Shown here: positions 11,801 to 32,653 of the stretch, one piece after another
How positions within the stretch are numbered: the stretch's first letter is position 1
Layout: each line of letters starts with the position of its first letter
Assembly (NCBI GenBank): GCA_030141605.1
Contig: JAQGDQ010000167.1
Coordinates: 87,877 to 149,876, forward strand
Length of the DNA: 62,000 bases
Reading direction: 5' to 3'
Origin: Tubiluchus corallicola
Taxonomy: Eukaryota; Priapulida; Priapulimorpha; Priapulimorphida; Tubiluchidae
Program-made: the position numbers and the translations under genes
Notes under the pieces: model-generated
Database searches by the model: none
What the model was told of the DNA's origin: nothing
The model's input: only the letters and a program-made list of their open reading frames with translations

Positions 11801-14800
11801 CATTCTTGAAATATAAATACCACGTGAATGCAAAAATTTCTTGTTATATACTAAATAAGAAGCTAAGGGTGAATGAGAATGTTAATAAAGCTACTGTACA
11901 ATAACTTGGTCAAATGTGGCGCCATCTTTGATTTAACGCAAGATTTCTACAATGCCACTCTTATAATCTCAGAATTATTTTTACCCTGATCAAAAGCTAG
12001 GCTGATGATATTTGCTTGTACGTAGGTGCAATGAGGATCTCAAACGCAGAAAATACAATTTATTTTTGTTCTACTGTCATCAGCAGCCTTGAAAATGTAG
12101 GCGAGGATTGTGACCACGAAGAGGTGTAATCGAACTGTATGTTACAAAAGTTCATTGCTGACATGTAAATATCAAGTGAGGTCTTTTGAACAAACTAACA
12201 GGGAAAGTATCAAATTTAACGATAGATAGCCATGTTGGCAATAAGGATGGCAGCCACATTTTTGATGAATGTGGTATCCAACGAGTTAACATAAAAACTG
12301 AACAGCTTACTGTGCAATAATGACTTTTAAAAGTTGCTTCTGGAGGACAAGTAACTTAACAGAAATTGGGACTTATCAATTGCAACTGCGAGGTGACGAT
12401 TTTGGTACTGATATGTTGGAAAGATACGGCTAACTGTTTTCCTAAGTAATTCAACATTCCAAGAACGTACACAATTTAGTAGCTTATGGAAAAATATACA
12501 TTTGTTTAACTATGTTTTTTTTAATTTTACAGAGGTGCATGGTCACAGTTAGCAGCAAAACAACAGTAATGAAAGAAATGCAGACAAAAGACAACTTGTA
12601 AAAAATCAAAAGAATGTCATAAATAGCAAACGTACTTTTCATCAGAAAATTTGTTTGATGACTAATTTCTAAAATCATTTCTCAACTCCTTGTGCAACTG
12701 TTAATTAATATACACAGAAATTAAGGGCCTGGTAACCATTGAAAAAGAAACTTCATTGAGAACAAACATGGCTCACATGTAGAATGTCAAACTGTATAAA
12801 GTGCCTTAGTTTTACATACAACTGAAAATCACTTAAAAGGTAGCTCCATAAATACCCTAAAATGGCAGCCATTTTAGAAAAATCTCAGTTTGGCAGCCAT
12901 CTTGAAAAACTGTGGACGTAATTTTAATTCATCGATGTACCAAGGCACGGTCTAGCTTAATATATATTTTATTGACCACGATGCTTTGAGATTTTTTTAA
13001 TCTCTTTCTTGGATGTTGCCATTGCAAGTTAATTAAAATCAATTAATTAAAAAGCGATAAGCTCAAAATGATAATTTAAATTAAAAAATGAAAAATTTAA
13101 AGTGGAAAACACACAGCTGCGGACTGGTAAATTTTACATGAAAGAAGAATATAAATTTTAGAATTAACAAGCATAGTATGCAGAAATAGACTTACCGATA
13201 AACTTAAAGAAAATGTGACTGACTAAGAGAGAAAACCTAGGCACACGTTGACAGCTTTAAAACAAACAAACATAAAGCCAAACCCACAAAAATCTAAATT
13301 CAATTGTTTTTTTAATTGACAAGTATCCTAAATTAACTGCATCTAAAAAACAAAATTGTAGAGTAAACTACGTATAACTCGAATTCGTTTCCTGAACAGA
13401 TCGCGTGGAATGGATTTTCCCTTTAACAAACATCGTGTCACTTGAAATTTGTAACTTGAATTATTGCATAGCGAATCAAATTCCTGAAACAATTTTTAAA
13501 AATCTGAGTGAAATTACCTCATTTAGCTAGAACAGCCTCCCAAGCAAGAAGTCCTACATGAATATGTGCAAGTGTTAAAATTTTTAAAAAGATTTTAACT
13601 GCTAAGTTAAAGATTTTAAGAGTTTCAGCAAATATGCTAGTAGAGGTGGACCAGTCATTTTATTTTTGATTAATTATGAAAATTGCTGTTTGATATATAA
13701 TGGAAGGTCCAGTTTGTCATTTTCACAGGCTGTAGTGTTACTAATGTATTGCCCGATTTTGAAGAATGATTCAATCTTGTCTTCTTACGAACATCGTCTA
13801 ACTCGTACCCTCACATAACTCGAACAAATTTTCCGGTCCTGAGGAGTTCGACTTATACGTAATTTACTACATAGTATATGTAGTTACAATGCCAGATCTT
13901 AAAACTTACATATGCATCTATACTCTAAGTTGGCGTGTCTGATTACATCATCATCAGCTGGAGCTTTGCATCTTTTTTCTCGAAAGTTTTTCTCTGTAAT
14001 TGTTACGATGCAGCTGTGTTTGCCGTCGCATTTGCTTTTCAGTTTATTCAATAATTTGTCACTGATTTTATTAAACGTACAAGCTATTTCAGCTTTTTTG
14101 GAGTTACACTCGTCTGTCTGGCGGTATCTCCCATATTTTCCCTTCGTAAGCTCTATTCTTGCTCCATCCAGTTTACACGTCAGTTCATATGTTTTATTAT
14201 GACATAGTGCCTGTGCTCTTTGCTTTTTGACAACAACTCCACCTGAAATAAACATTTGACGTAGAAGCACTACTATTAATGTAATAAAGAATATTATAAT
14301 AATACATTAACTTGTGGTGAATTACCGTGGGTTGAATAATACCGAACGTCTAATAAAACGCAACATTACGACATTTTCGGTCTCTCTCCTTAGTTATATT
14401 TCGCAAATTTGGTATTATACGTACTAATTTATTTACATTCTTGATTACATTTTAAAGTCCATAAGTAATTCTACACCTAAAATCAGGACTTAACATGTCG
14501 ACGGTCTACCTTCGTTTAATTCAGTTGCTCCTGCCATCTTAATCAATAAAACGACATATCTCACTTGCCAGTTAAAATAACTAAGCAATCAGATAATACT
14601 AAAGTCATTTCCAAAAAAACACACTGATGCATTGTATTATTTGTTCTGAAATGTAGCTATTCACTAGCAAATCAATGACCTATGTATATAACCCCAACAG
14701 ACACTGAAGTTTTTTTAACGCGTTATTATGATTACAAAAATAATTTATAGTTATTTTTAAACAAAGGAGAGTTATAAATCAAATAACTAACCTTTTTCTG

Positions 14801-17800
14801 GAGAATTTTGAACGCTTGCATTGCCATAAAGATCGCCTTATTTCACATCTTTGGTGCGAGTGAGTGAGAATGACATACAAAGTACAGAAGCCATTTTTGG
14901 CTAGCGAAGTTTGTTTACTAATCATTGGTGACCTTGTGACTGTGCTCACAACGTCATTCGTCTCGCGCAATAAAAAATGGCGGTTCTTCAAATTTAACAC
15001 CGCTAACAACAAAGTGACAAAAAACCAAAAGAAACAATTATCACAGTAGTTTATAATAAAATAAATTAAATATTGGCAATGAAAGTAGGATTTTAGGTTG
15101 TATATTATAGTAAGGGTTAAGTCTGACTCTTAAGTACAAAAGATCCACTCAGTGCTGTACTCACGTATACAAGAATAAATTACTTCTGCATACGGATCCC
15201 GTTGATGTTCACACTCCAGCATGAAATCAAATGAAGCATCGATGTAACACCAATTTTGTTTATTGCAGCCACGAATCAGTTTGCGTGTAACGTCCTTTTG
15301 ACAAGGTTTTATCAAATTAGAATGACTTGTACAAATGTTTTTATGCTTGTTAGATCTTCCAAATTTAACCGTTCGTAACTGAAACTCGTCACCGTTGCAA
15401 GAAATATTCTTTTGCTCATTACTGCATACAAAAGTAGTATATTCAATTTTCCTTTGTGCTGGAAAAGATGTAAAACCGACATAGAATCAGTTAGATCATA
15501 GTCCACAATAAATAAACTATTGCTTCCCACAGCAACAGGTATAATAACTTTACATAAGTTTATAAACAACATTTGAAACATAAAATCTGGTTGCAGTGGT
15601 GTAGCAAATGCTTGTGACGCCCGAGACAAAAAAAAACTTCTGGCACTCTACCCTTTTACATATTTTGATTGTTTGTTTCGTGGATGAAGCCACAAATTGT
15701 GAGCATTTTGTACATCCCTGAGCCCAACTTTTCTTATGCAACGTGATGGGACTGCACCAGAAGAACTCTTCTATGGATTACTTGCTTGTAACATGACAGT
15801 CCTAAAAACATTCATCTCCAGCATTCAAACTTGCAAAGACTACGAAACATACATGTTTTCAGAATAATACATTCGGTACTTAATTGTCAAGTAAAGATTT
15901 TATCTGTCTATCCATTTAGAGGAACGCCATTGTTTCTCCCAAAATCATCTATCCGCTAAGCTACGTGCCACCCTACATGTGCCGTTAAGTAACAACATTC
16001 GCCTTCTTTCTAGACTGTACATAGTAATTAAGTCAGCTACGAAGATCTTTGACTAGGCAATTTTTTTGTAGTTTGAAAACTTTTGTTAATTGTTATGAAT
16101 TAGTAATTAATAATTAACAATTATTGAACTCTAGAAAAATTCTGCACTCTCACAAACTTGTGCCCAGGGGTGATTGCCCCCTGTCGCCCCTACCTTGCTA
16201 CGCCTGTGTCTGATTAAACAATCCATCAAAAGAGTGAATACAGTGTATTTTCTCAGTCTACACTGAGGAAGTAGTTTCCAGTAAAAGGATCACATGGTGC
16301 AACACGGTTTTTAAAGGAAAGGCCAAGCCTTCTGGGAAGCTTATCTCAATGCTTGCGAAAAATGCTTAAAGGATTTAGTAATAAAAGTGTGATAAGTGCC
16401 TCGTGCAATTAATAAAAGCACTTTAGACTCACAATCATTTCACACTCCCATTTTGAAAGCCCATTTTTCCACTGATATCATTCATCAGTTGAAGAAAAGC
16501 AGTCCACTGTCTTTTCCATGAAAAATAGAACAAGTTTTTACAAAAAATTAAATAACTACTTTTGTGATATTTTTGCGTGAACATTAGGTAAGCTGCAGAA
16601 GGTTGAATTAGCTTAAGCAGGGCGTGCTTACGGAAAGCCATGACGTGCATACAAAAAGTCACAAAGTCCATTTCATCACAATTTCAAGTGAATGCTGGCA
16701 GCAACTACCTCGAAAAATTTTTACAGTGCGGTTGTATAAATTCATGCTTTATGGACGATTTTTTAAAAATTTCTATGTTATATTTTTCTAAATTTAGGTG
16801 ATAACAGTAAAATAAACCCAACATGCTAAGTGACTTGTCCTTTCCTTTAATATACATGTAATACATATTTTCAAATTTTTTCTAGGAAGATTTCATAACG
16901 ACTATACATATATAGTTTTCCTCAGCCTTTCTTATAAACTGATCATGTAATGTAGCTTTCTGGATAACCACAGTTAAGCAATTGACTCAGTGTTTGTTTT
17001 AATACGTCGCATATGCAACTTGTGCTCACAAGTTGATGCAATAAGCTCGATTATTCCGGTTTGGATAAAACAAATGGCATAATTTGACAATGGGCTTTGT
17101 TAGCTTCTTCAACTAAGACAGTACAATCAGTATTTTTAAAATGATTAATAAAATAATATTAATAATTATTAGTAAATATTAGTTTTTGAACCTAACCCTA
17201 AACTGCTATACTAAATATGGTCATTTCAATGTACTTGCAAACTAAAGTGGGCTTATGGGTTATGCTACTGTGTAGGAATAGCATTAGAAAGTAATATTAG
17301 AATGATTTGTAGCAATTAAAACTGGTGTAACAACAAATGCTGTAGTAGTAGTTGTACGCGACATGCGTTCGACTTCGTTTTATCTGAAGAAAAATTAAAA
17401 ATTCTTTCTGCTAAACCAACGTCTAAACATTAAGTAACTGGTATAATGATAATTAATAATAAAATGACATGACAAAATGTGAAGAAATGAAACTTACATC
17501 TTTGCCGCATACCGGTGACACACTACTTTCATATCCTAACTGTGAAATGAGGCCAATGGCCTATTTCCTGACCTAGCTCACCTGTCTAAACTAGGAAAAA
17601 CAAACACCAGGGGGCACCACGTGCTTATATCCAAAACAGTAGTGTTAGTAGTTATAGTGATAGTGGCCGTCCTTGATGTCGCTGCCGTCACCATATTTGC
17701 AGCAGTAGCAGTAATAGTAGACATGCATATGAAATGAATATACAGACAAATACATGTACAGCCTCGCTTAACGACACTAATGCGTTCCAGCAAAATGCAA

Positions 17801-18768
17801 TGTCAAGCGAAATATCATTAAATGAAGCCAAGACTTCCATAGAAAGCAATGTAAAAGAATTGAGATACCTTCCGGAGACAAAAATCAATGCTGGTTAAAT
17901 CATATATAACTTAAACATCTTATGAGTTTTATTAATATTTCTACTGATTAATTTCTTTTTGCATACTTGACACACCTATCTTTATTACCAATATCTAGCT
18001 GGTGGTTTCTCTTTGAAGTCTGCACTCAGGTGCCTTGAGGCCTGCATATAAATCACAATCTCTTTTGATACAAACCACTACTAGTATTGAGTCATTGTAA
18101 TGTTTTGCATTACAATTTTACAAGTGCGTTTTTCAAACAGACTAACATAATTTGTACTGTTTTAATGCTTCAAATTAAGTGTAAAAGTCTTTGAAAAAAA
18201 ACAGTGGCACTGAGCAAAGCAATAAAATCGTAAGGGGCATATATGCCATAGAACTTTTTGATTTTTTGGGCATCAGAATCAAATTATCAAGACAGTAACG
18301 CAAAAATTAATGTACTTTTTTGGGCATTACTGTACTGTTATTGCAATTTACTTCCTTTTTTATATGTAAATATGTTCTTCAGCGCACATGTGAAAAGCTC
18401 AGCAGCACCCGAAATTGTTTAATTTTCAATAATGGTAATATCCTTTAGATTAATATATTCTGTGAGGCTCATAAAGGCTAAGGTATTGAGAGTAGTACTA
18501 TTGATTTTGATGTGATTGGTACTGATGGCAAAGGAAGGCAGGTGACTTGCAAACTTGAGAGAGAAATTGCCAAATGTGCGAGAACTGACATTTGATGCAA
18601 ATACGGGTGATGCACGCCTAATACATGAGAGTAGGCAAGTCTGTAAATTCATTATAATACACATGCATACATTTTTTATTTTTTAACCAGATAATGATTG
18701 AACTTACGTGGGCGTTGTGCACTTCCAATTTCGATTGAAATCAAACACAAAAACAACATGAGAGCCAT
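2703..18768 (-). CDS. Secreted SUEL-lectin/EGF protein (multi-exon gene)
   Basis: The gene model is join of 18768-18708, 15458-15165, 14242-13910, 11767-11642, optional 8280-8137, 4063-3920, 3340-3224 and 2816-2703, all on the - strand. Every internal boundary is phase 1, so the exons can be joined with or without the optional one. The order is signal peptide, two SUEL (rhamnose/galactose-binding lectin) domains, EGF, an acidic linker and two EGF modules. SUEL domains bind L-rhamnose or D-galactose; EGF modules usually act as spacers or protein-binding modules. The product should be extracellular, for adhesion, recognition or matrix. The 3' end is uncertain: decayed EGF copies follow at 2556-2451 and 2128-2071 and no clear terminal exon or membrane segment was found. 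A sperm/egg lectin or latrophilin-like receptor are alternatives, but no GPCR segment is visible. Confidence 0.75.
3224..3340 (-). CDS. EGF-like exon of the SUEL/EGF gene
   Basis: This 117-nt, phase 1-1 exon has acceptor TTGCATTTTAG and donor G|GTATCA. It encodes DDLCTPNTCLNGATC, then YYCQCAIGFKG and KCE: six cysteines in EGF spacing without the calcium-binding D-x-D-E-C start. It lies between the acidic linker exon and the EGF exon at 2703-2816. Confidence 0.8.
3920..4063 (-). CDS. Acidic linker exon of the SUEL/EGF gene
   Basis: The frame is open from acceptor (CTTGTTTCAG) to donor (A|GTGAGT), 144 nt, phase 1-1. It encodes 48 residues rich in Asp, Gly and Tyr (YETDDDAYDSYDDDDGADFG) with no cysteine. 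This is probably an unstructured, strongly negative spacer that might bind calcium or carry sulphotyrosines; both roles are inference. Good splice sites and matching phase support it as a real exon. Confidence 0.65.
4659..5141 (+). CDS. Unrecognised 160-residue open frame
   Basis: This open frame begins with a hydrophobic, signal-like start (MRYFCFIILLLCLSHTL). It continues with a lysine-rich stretch (KDKSPKKKTK) and a helix-prone region containing FKAAAKQVQAHCYHLGISEQ and LDSTLNQLLRLGN. The composition looks more protein-like than most chance frames here. I do not recognise a family, there is no neighbour it would join, and it lies antisense in an intron of the SUEL/EGF gene. It could be a decayed transposon gene, an unspliced exon or chance. 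Confidence 0.25.
   Translation: MRYFCFIILLLCLSHTLVYNCQSIWTVARHHTETMLMFFLKCIKLQYTEKRLLEDNCKDKSPKKKTKMAALHIDMSRTFKAAAKQVQAHCYHLGISEQDLDSTLNQLLRLGNLPHNLQHHFIRLYHQPASYMPLFPPQQTKTYPNFLPILQKCHFPFPDF
6340..6840 (-). mobile_element. 5S-headed GC-rich unit, possible SINE3-like element
   Basis: Reading the - strand, the 5S-like sequence (6840-6722) runs without a T4 stop into about 375 bases that are much richer in G+C than the surrounding DNA, ending at T7 (6347-6341). A 5S head carrying the internal promoter, a foreign body and a T-run is the design of SINE3-class retrotransposons and of readthrough 5S pseudogenes. I found no second copy of the body, no LINE-like tail and no clear target-site duplication, so the call is tentative. 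Confidence 0.4.
6722..6840 (-). rRNA. 5S rRNA-like sequence
   Basis: The - strand is close to animal 5S rRNA over its full length of about 119 nt: a 5' ACTATGGCCATATCATG, the segment CTGATCACCGAAGTTAAGCA with the A-box part of the internal promoter, GGTTAGTACTTTGATGGGTG with the C box, and a 3' GGTGCTATAGGCTT that can pair with the 5' end. A few changes (CGTAGAGCTTGG, CCTAGGCAT) break consensus positions. No T-run follows the 3' end, so it is either a pseudogene or the promoter head of a longer Pol III unit. Only one copy is seen; functional 5S genes are usually tandem. Confidence 0.75.
7746..8777 (-). repeat. 1.03 kb inverted copy of 840-1871
   Basis: This segment is the reverse complement of 840-1871. 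Paired coordinates sum to 9617 throughout (1563 with 8054, 1034 with 8583, 1866 with 7751), so there are no net indels, and the 83- and 64-residue open frames it contains translate identically in both copies. It includes the right palindrome arm, the unrecognised exon and the trinucleotide repeat edge. The near-identity indicates a recent duplication, ongoing gene conversion or an assembly artefact. Confidence 0.85.
8137..8280 (-). CDS. Possible unrecognised exon of the SUEL/EGF gene
   Basis: The same 144-nt phase 1-1 exon as at 1337-1480, here on the - strand inside the SUEL/EGF gene between its EGF exon (11642-11767) and acidic linker (3920-4063). Phase and strand let it be included without disturbing the frame. 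It encodes 48 residues with two cysteines and a basic second half. The domain is not recognised. It may be a cassette exon or an orphan carried by the duplicated block. Confidence 0.45.
8590..8985. repeat. GTT/GCT trinucleotide repeat block
   Basis: About 400 bp of imperfect GTT/GTC/GCT triplets. The part up to 8777 matches the repeat at 840-1027; the rest is extra expansion absent from the other copy. On the - strand one frame reads a long Thr-rich run, on the + strand Val-rich and Cys-rich runs. The triplet periodicity alone accounts for these frames. Confidence 0.75.
9840..10501. mobile_element. Non-autonomous hAT-like element with intact 8-bp target duplication
   Basis: Both flanks carry CATTCCAG (9832-9839 and 10502-10509). 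The ends are inverted: the left begins CAGGGGATGTACCGGACC and the right ends GGATCCGGTACATCCCTA. Eight-base target duplications with CAG/TAGGG-type termini are typical of hAT transposons. The 662-bp body has no long open frame, so it would depend on a transposase made elsewhere. Confidence 0.8.
10630..10833. mobile_element. Short inverted-repeat element (MITE)
   Basis: The left end TTAAGTGGCATTTATGCAGC, continuing CATCCGGAATGC, is matched in reverse complement by the right end (GCATTCCGGATACTACATCA then GCGCCACTTTAA). About 32 bp of imperfect terminal inverted repeat flank a 200-bp element without coding capacity. TTAA or TAA at both edges may be part of a target duplication; the superfamily is not determined. 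Confidence 0.6.
11046..11441. mobile_element. Tigger/pogo-like MITE
   Basis: The ends are inverted (ACTCATATCTCGGTTTGCCG at the left; CGGAAAACTGAGATATGAGT at the right) and TA borders each edge, as for Tc1/mariner-class elements. The element is about 400 bp, without a transposase frame. It lies in the SUEL/EGF intron just beside the EGF exon at 11642. Confidence 0.6.
11642..11767 (-). CDS. EGF-like exon of the SUEL/EGF gene
   Basis: This 126-nt, phase 1-1 exon has acceptor CGTTTTGCAG and donor C|GTGAGC. It encodes LKTCDPNPCQNDGTC, then FTCNCPSGTTGPMC: six cysteines in EGF spacing, without a calcium-binding start. It directly follows the second lectin exon in the gene. Confidence 0.82.
13361..13869. 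mobile_element. Tigger/pogo-like element, copy 1
   Basis: The left end GAGTAAACTACGTATAACTC is inverted at the right (TTATACGTAATTTACTA). It has the same ends and much of the same body (GGATTTTCCCTTT, CTTACGAAC, CATAACTCG) as the better preserved element at 27971-28579. The left TA is intact, the right one has become CA. It ends about 40 bp from the donor of the lectin exon at 13910-14242. Confidence 0.7.
13910..14242 (-). CDS. SUEL lectin domain exon 2
   Basis: This single 333-nt exon (acceptor GTTTATTTCAG, donor T|GTAAGT, phase 1-1) encodes a whole SUEL-type lectin domain of about 110 residues. Hallmarks in order: LCHNKTYELTC, GKYGRYRQTDEC (the conserved YGR loop of rhamnose-binding lectins), a central AEIACTF, SKCDGKHSCIV, a variable loop with KRCKAPADDD, and HANLEYRC matching the family's terminal L-x-V/Y-x-Y-x-C strand. 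It is lysine-rich compared with the first lectin domain. Confidence 0.87.
15165..15458 (-). CDS. SUEL lectin domain exon 1
   Basis: This 294-nt exon (acceptor ATCTTTTCCAG, donor C|GTGAGT, phase 1-1) encodes the first, amino-terminal SUEL domain of about 98 residues. Visible motifs are FVCSNEQKNISC, VKFGRSNKHKNICTS (the YGR-loop position, here FGR), KPCQKDVTRKLIRGCNKQNW with CY following, and DPYAEVIYSC at the end. The family's usual Tyr in YGR is Phe here, which may change sugar preference; that is inference. Confidence 0.85.
15594..16208. mobile_element. hAT-like non-autonomous element
   Basis: The ends match in inverse orientation: left CAGTGGTGTAGCAAATGC; right CTTGCTACGCCTGTG. The flanking octamers are TCTGGTTG and TCTGATTA (6 of 8 identical), fitting a decayed hAT target duplication. 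The body has no transposase frame. It lies upstream of lectin exon 1, within the first intron. Confidence 0.6.
16290..16860. repeat. Dispersed repeat related to 31320-31960
   Basis: Segments such as GGCCAAGCCTTCTGGGAAGC, AGTGTGATAAGTGCCTCGTG and the inverted AAATAAACCCAACATGCTAA have recognisable counterparts beside Arf exon 5 (CAAGTCTCTTGGGAAG, TTGTGATAAGAGCATCTCGT, GAGTATGTTGGGTTTATTTT). It is probably an old transposon family. Borders are approximate. Confidence 0.45.
18422..18664 (-). pseudogene. Leucine-rich-repeat-like fragment
   Basis: One frame reads CLLSC near its start, then spaced LRR-like strings (HLPSFAISTNHIKINSTTL, NTLAFMSLTEYINLKD) resembling an LRR cap followed by one or two repeats of the L-x-x-L-x-L-x-x-N type, with the leucine positions partly degenerate. 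It lies in the first intron of the SUEL/EGF gene on the same strand. Its acceptor-compatible frame is phase 0, unlike the phase 1 exons around it, so it is not part of that gene as modelled. The resemblance is weak. Confidence 0.25.
18708..18768 (-). CDS. Start codon and signal-peptide exon of the SUEL/EGF gene
   Basis: The ATG opens 20 codons (MALMLFLCLISIEIGSAQRP) with a typical hydrophobic core and a small-residue cleavage site near GSA. It ends at a strong donor (C|GTAAGT) in phase 1, exactly what the downstream lectin exon needs. No other in-frame ATG with these properties is seen nearby. It makes the product a secretory-pathway protein and fixes the 5' end of the coding sequence. Confidence 0.75.
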
Positions 18769-20540
18769 CGTCCACCAGCACAAGCAAGATACCAAGCTGA
18801 AAATAACTTAAAGTGGTCAAAAATGATTAGCTGACACACTATTTTGAATTGTAAATAAACAAACAAAAGTTTATATCAATTTAAATGCTAACATGAAATT
18901 TTATGTAGCGATGACAACATTCAAGAAATGATGTAGAAATATAATAACTAATTTTTACACATTCTCGTAAAGAAAGAAAGAATATTAAAAAACACCTCAC
19001 TTTTCTTAAATACTCGTAATCAAAGTATTTCTTAATTTTGTTTTTTACACTATTGTTAGTAGAATATTGAGATTTTGTAAAAACAGAAAAAACTTCTTCC
19101 CAATTACAACTTAGGCGCGCCAAGTAGTACTGCATGTAAGCAGAGGTTATTTGTTAGAAAAAAACCTTTTTTTGCATTCAAAAAAAAATTTGGACATTTT
19201 TTTATTGGAGTTGTGTTTTGAAGTGAGGCACTGAGGTAAATATAATTCATTTATTTTCAGTGGAATGCCAAAAAAACAAATTGAAATACAGTAAACTCTA
19301 CATATTCCAGATACAAGGAGGCCAAAAAACTGTCCTAGTGGCACGAAATTCCTCTGCAAATTTTTAGCCTAATGTCAGAAAGGTAATGGTCAATGAATCT
19401 GGTTGATTTATTTGCAGTATGTATTGAAATCATTATTATTTTATTTAATCACTCAGTAAAGTAAATTATTTGAGCTCGTTTCACCGAAATAACACGAGAA
19501 CACCTGAATACGATAAAAGCTGGAAATATTAAAATCCTAGACAACGTGGACACACATAATACGTAGCAGAAAGATAGCACAAAAAATAAGACAGAGTTCG
19601 GAAGTTACGGTAGCCCATGTGACAGACCAGGCTTACCAGGGCTAATGTTCGCAAGGCTTAATTAAAATTTATTTCCTTTACCATGGATGTGAGGGTTACG
19701 AACTTAAAAAGAGAGAAGTGCGCCTTACAGAGCCACACGAAAACAAGAAACTTCTGGCATTAAATTTTTAATGATTCTCACCTTGTTATTGAAATCTCCC
19801 CTTCCTGCTGTATCTCTACTTCCCCACACGCCTTTAAGTTTTTTATACAATAGCATATCGTGCCACACTACCATACGGCCCAGCTTGCTAATCACTTTAA
19901 AGAATATTTCACACATTCATGCAATTCTGCATTATACACTTCCCAAATTAAGGATTATTTTCTAGAATGAGACACTGAACCCACACAATCGTCTACGCAT
20001 GTGCTTCTGCAGTTTTTTTTATTACTTTTTTGCCTTTTCGAAGTTAACAATGAGCAGGCAGGTAGATTGCCAGGCCGAGCTGCACATCCAAAAACCATCC
20101 TGTGCAATGTACAGTCCATGGTGACGATCGAGGCGCAATATCAGCAACATCATTAATTCTGCTTTTTATTTTGACAAATTCTTTTAAATAGATATTAAAT
20201 CAAGTAATACTAAAACAGTTTTGTTGTTCATAACATTATAGCTATATAAATGGCGGTATAATGTCACGTGAAGCACACTTGTACACTAAAATCAAAAGCC
20301 TTAGGTTAATAAAAAAAATGAAATGTGTAAGACCTTGTTTTAATGAAATTACCAGAAACAATAGAATAAGCTAGGTTAGCACTAAGTTATAGACAAGGCA
20401 CAAAAGCTTGCTAAACTATCACCAAACGGACCAAAAAAAAATATCAAAAATTAGCAAAGACAGACAACAGCAAAGCATGATCACAGGAGTTGAAAACTCT
20501 AGCTGTAGACAGAAAACAAAGGACAAATATGTCTTCATGG
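18769..20540. other. 5' intergenic region of the SUEL/EGF gene, no gene seen
   Basis: This is AT-rich DNA upstream of the lectin gene start. The open frames at 18881-19359 and 19725-19965 have no recognisable domain, no conserved motif and no fitting splice sites. The promoter of the lectin gene should lie in its left part, but I cannot point to a core element. Confidence 0.4.
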
Positions 20541-20549
20541 CGTATAATT

Positions 20550-21130
20550 AGTATAATTAGTGGAGCTGTACTCGGACCTGTTTTGTTTTTGTTCTATAAA
20601 TAACCAATTGATAATGTATAACCTATCGATGACACTATATTTCCAATGCTATTCTAAATTTTGCTGATGACACCAAGATTTCTAAAGCAGTGGCTAGTTC
20701 TAAAGTTCTTTGATTACTACATGCAGGCATGAACACCATACAAGTCAAACAATATTAGATTGCTTGAAGGTGTACAGAAAAGAGCTATAAAGTTGTCTAA
20801 GTGTCAAAATTTTGCATGGTTAACATACCAACACAAATTAAATAGAAGCAGAATAATGCCTCTAGAGTACTGTCAACTTAGAGGGAACTGACTGAAGTGT
20901 TTAGAATTTTGAATGGACTTGACGGCCTGCAATGTAGTGGCTTTTTTACTATTAATGACGACAGTAGGACAGGAGGTCACTCCAAAAAATTATGGAAGCG
21001 AAAGTCCAGATTTGATCTTAGAAAATACAGTTTCAGCCAAAGGGTTATTAATGCCTTGAACCAGTTAATGGAGGAAATAGTGAACTCCAGCAGTGTAAAT
21101 GATTTGAAGACTCACTTGGAGAGTTCTTGA
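20550..21130 (+). mobile_element. Dead LINE (CR1-like) reverse-transcriptase 3' fragment
   Basis: Conserved non-LTR reverse-transcriptase pieces appear in the correct order but in shifting frames: VLGPVLFLFY near 20567, FADDT (the catalytic DD box) near 20670, then RLLEGVQKRAIKL, LEYCQL and FRILNGLDG, and an ending resembling SQRVINALNQLMEEIVNSSS. In-frame stops and frameshifts mean it makes no enzyme. It is a 5'-truncated, decayed copy with no partner nearby, sitting between two divergently transcribed genes. Confidence 0.8.
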
Positions 21131-21922
21131 AGAAAACTAGGGAACACAAGACCATCTTGTAATTGTAATTGCCATTGATTACATTGTCTTTTAGATGAGT
21201 GTCAGCAAGTAGTAAAGAAATGAATGCATGTTGTTGTTGTTTGTTTGTTGTTGATGTTGTTGTTATCAATGACACTGTTGTTGTTGTTCCTATTCTGTTG
21301 CCATTACCTAGTTGTTGTTGGCGGATTGAAAAAATCTTGAAATATAAATTATCACAAAAAAATTTTCATACAAACTCTTGTTACTTACGTCTGTACACTA
21401 ACGTGATGAAAACTAACTTTACGTATATGGAAAATGAAAATGTTATAATTTCAATTGTTTGCACTAACTGATAAAGCATCATAATAAACTAATTACTGCA
21501 GAACAAAATCAGGTACTATGCATGATCTTTGTAAGACCACTTCTTACTAGTTCGAAAATTCGAAAATTCAGAGAACTTATTCGAAATACCAAATTCGGTT
21601 CGATTCGAATTCGCATTCTGGTAGAGAAAGCTCGCCTCTAATTGTTTCAAAGAGTTTTCCTGTGCTTTAAAAATTTCACGCTATGGTTTCATGCTCATAG
21701 ACCACAGAAAATTGTCTCGTTTCTGTTGGTACTTTTAAGCTTTCGTTTTAAAATACGCAAGAACGAAAATATTGTACATCCGCTGCATGTGCATTGATTT
21801 TGTTTTTGACGTGGCAAATATTAAAACGTGGGAACTTGAATAGTGTTTGTTACCTCTGTTCTTTTTTTGAACTGATCACCTTACACTGTGTTAAGCTTTA
21901 AACAGCGCATAAGACTGTTAAC

Positions 21923-32653
<10,731 letters not shown>

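Noticed and set aside
13912-14202. 96-codon + strand frame
   Set aside because: It is the antisense shadow of the lectin exon at 13910-14242.
21541-21615. tRNA-like TTCGAATTC string
   Set aside because: It resembles a T-arm only in the TTCGAAT core. No cloverleaf could be drawn and the string belongs to a dispersed repeat also at 11545 and 61208.
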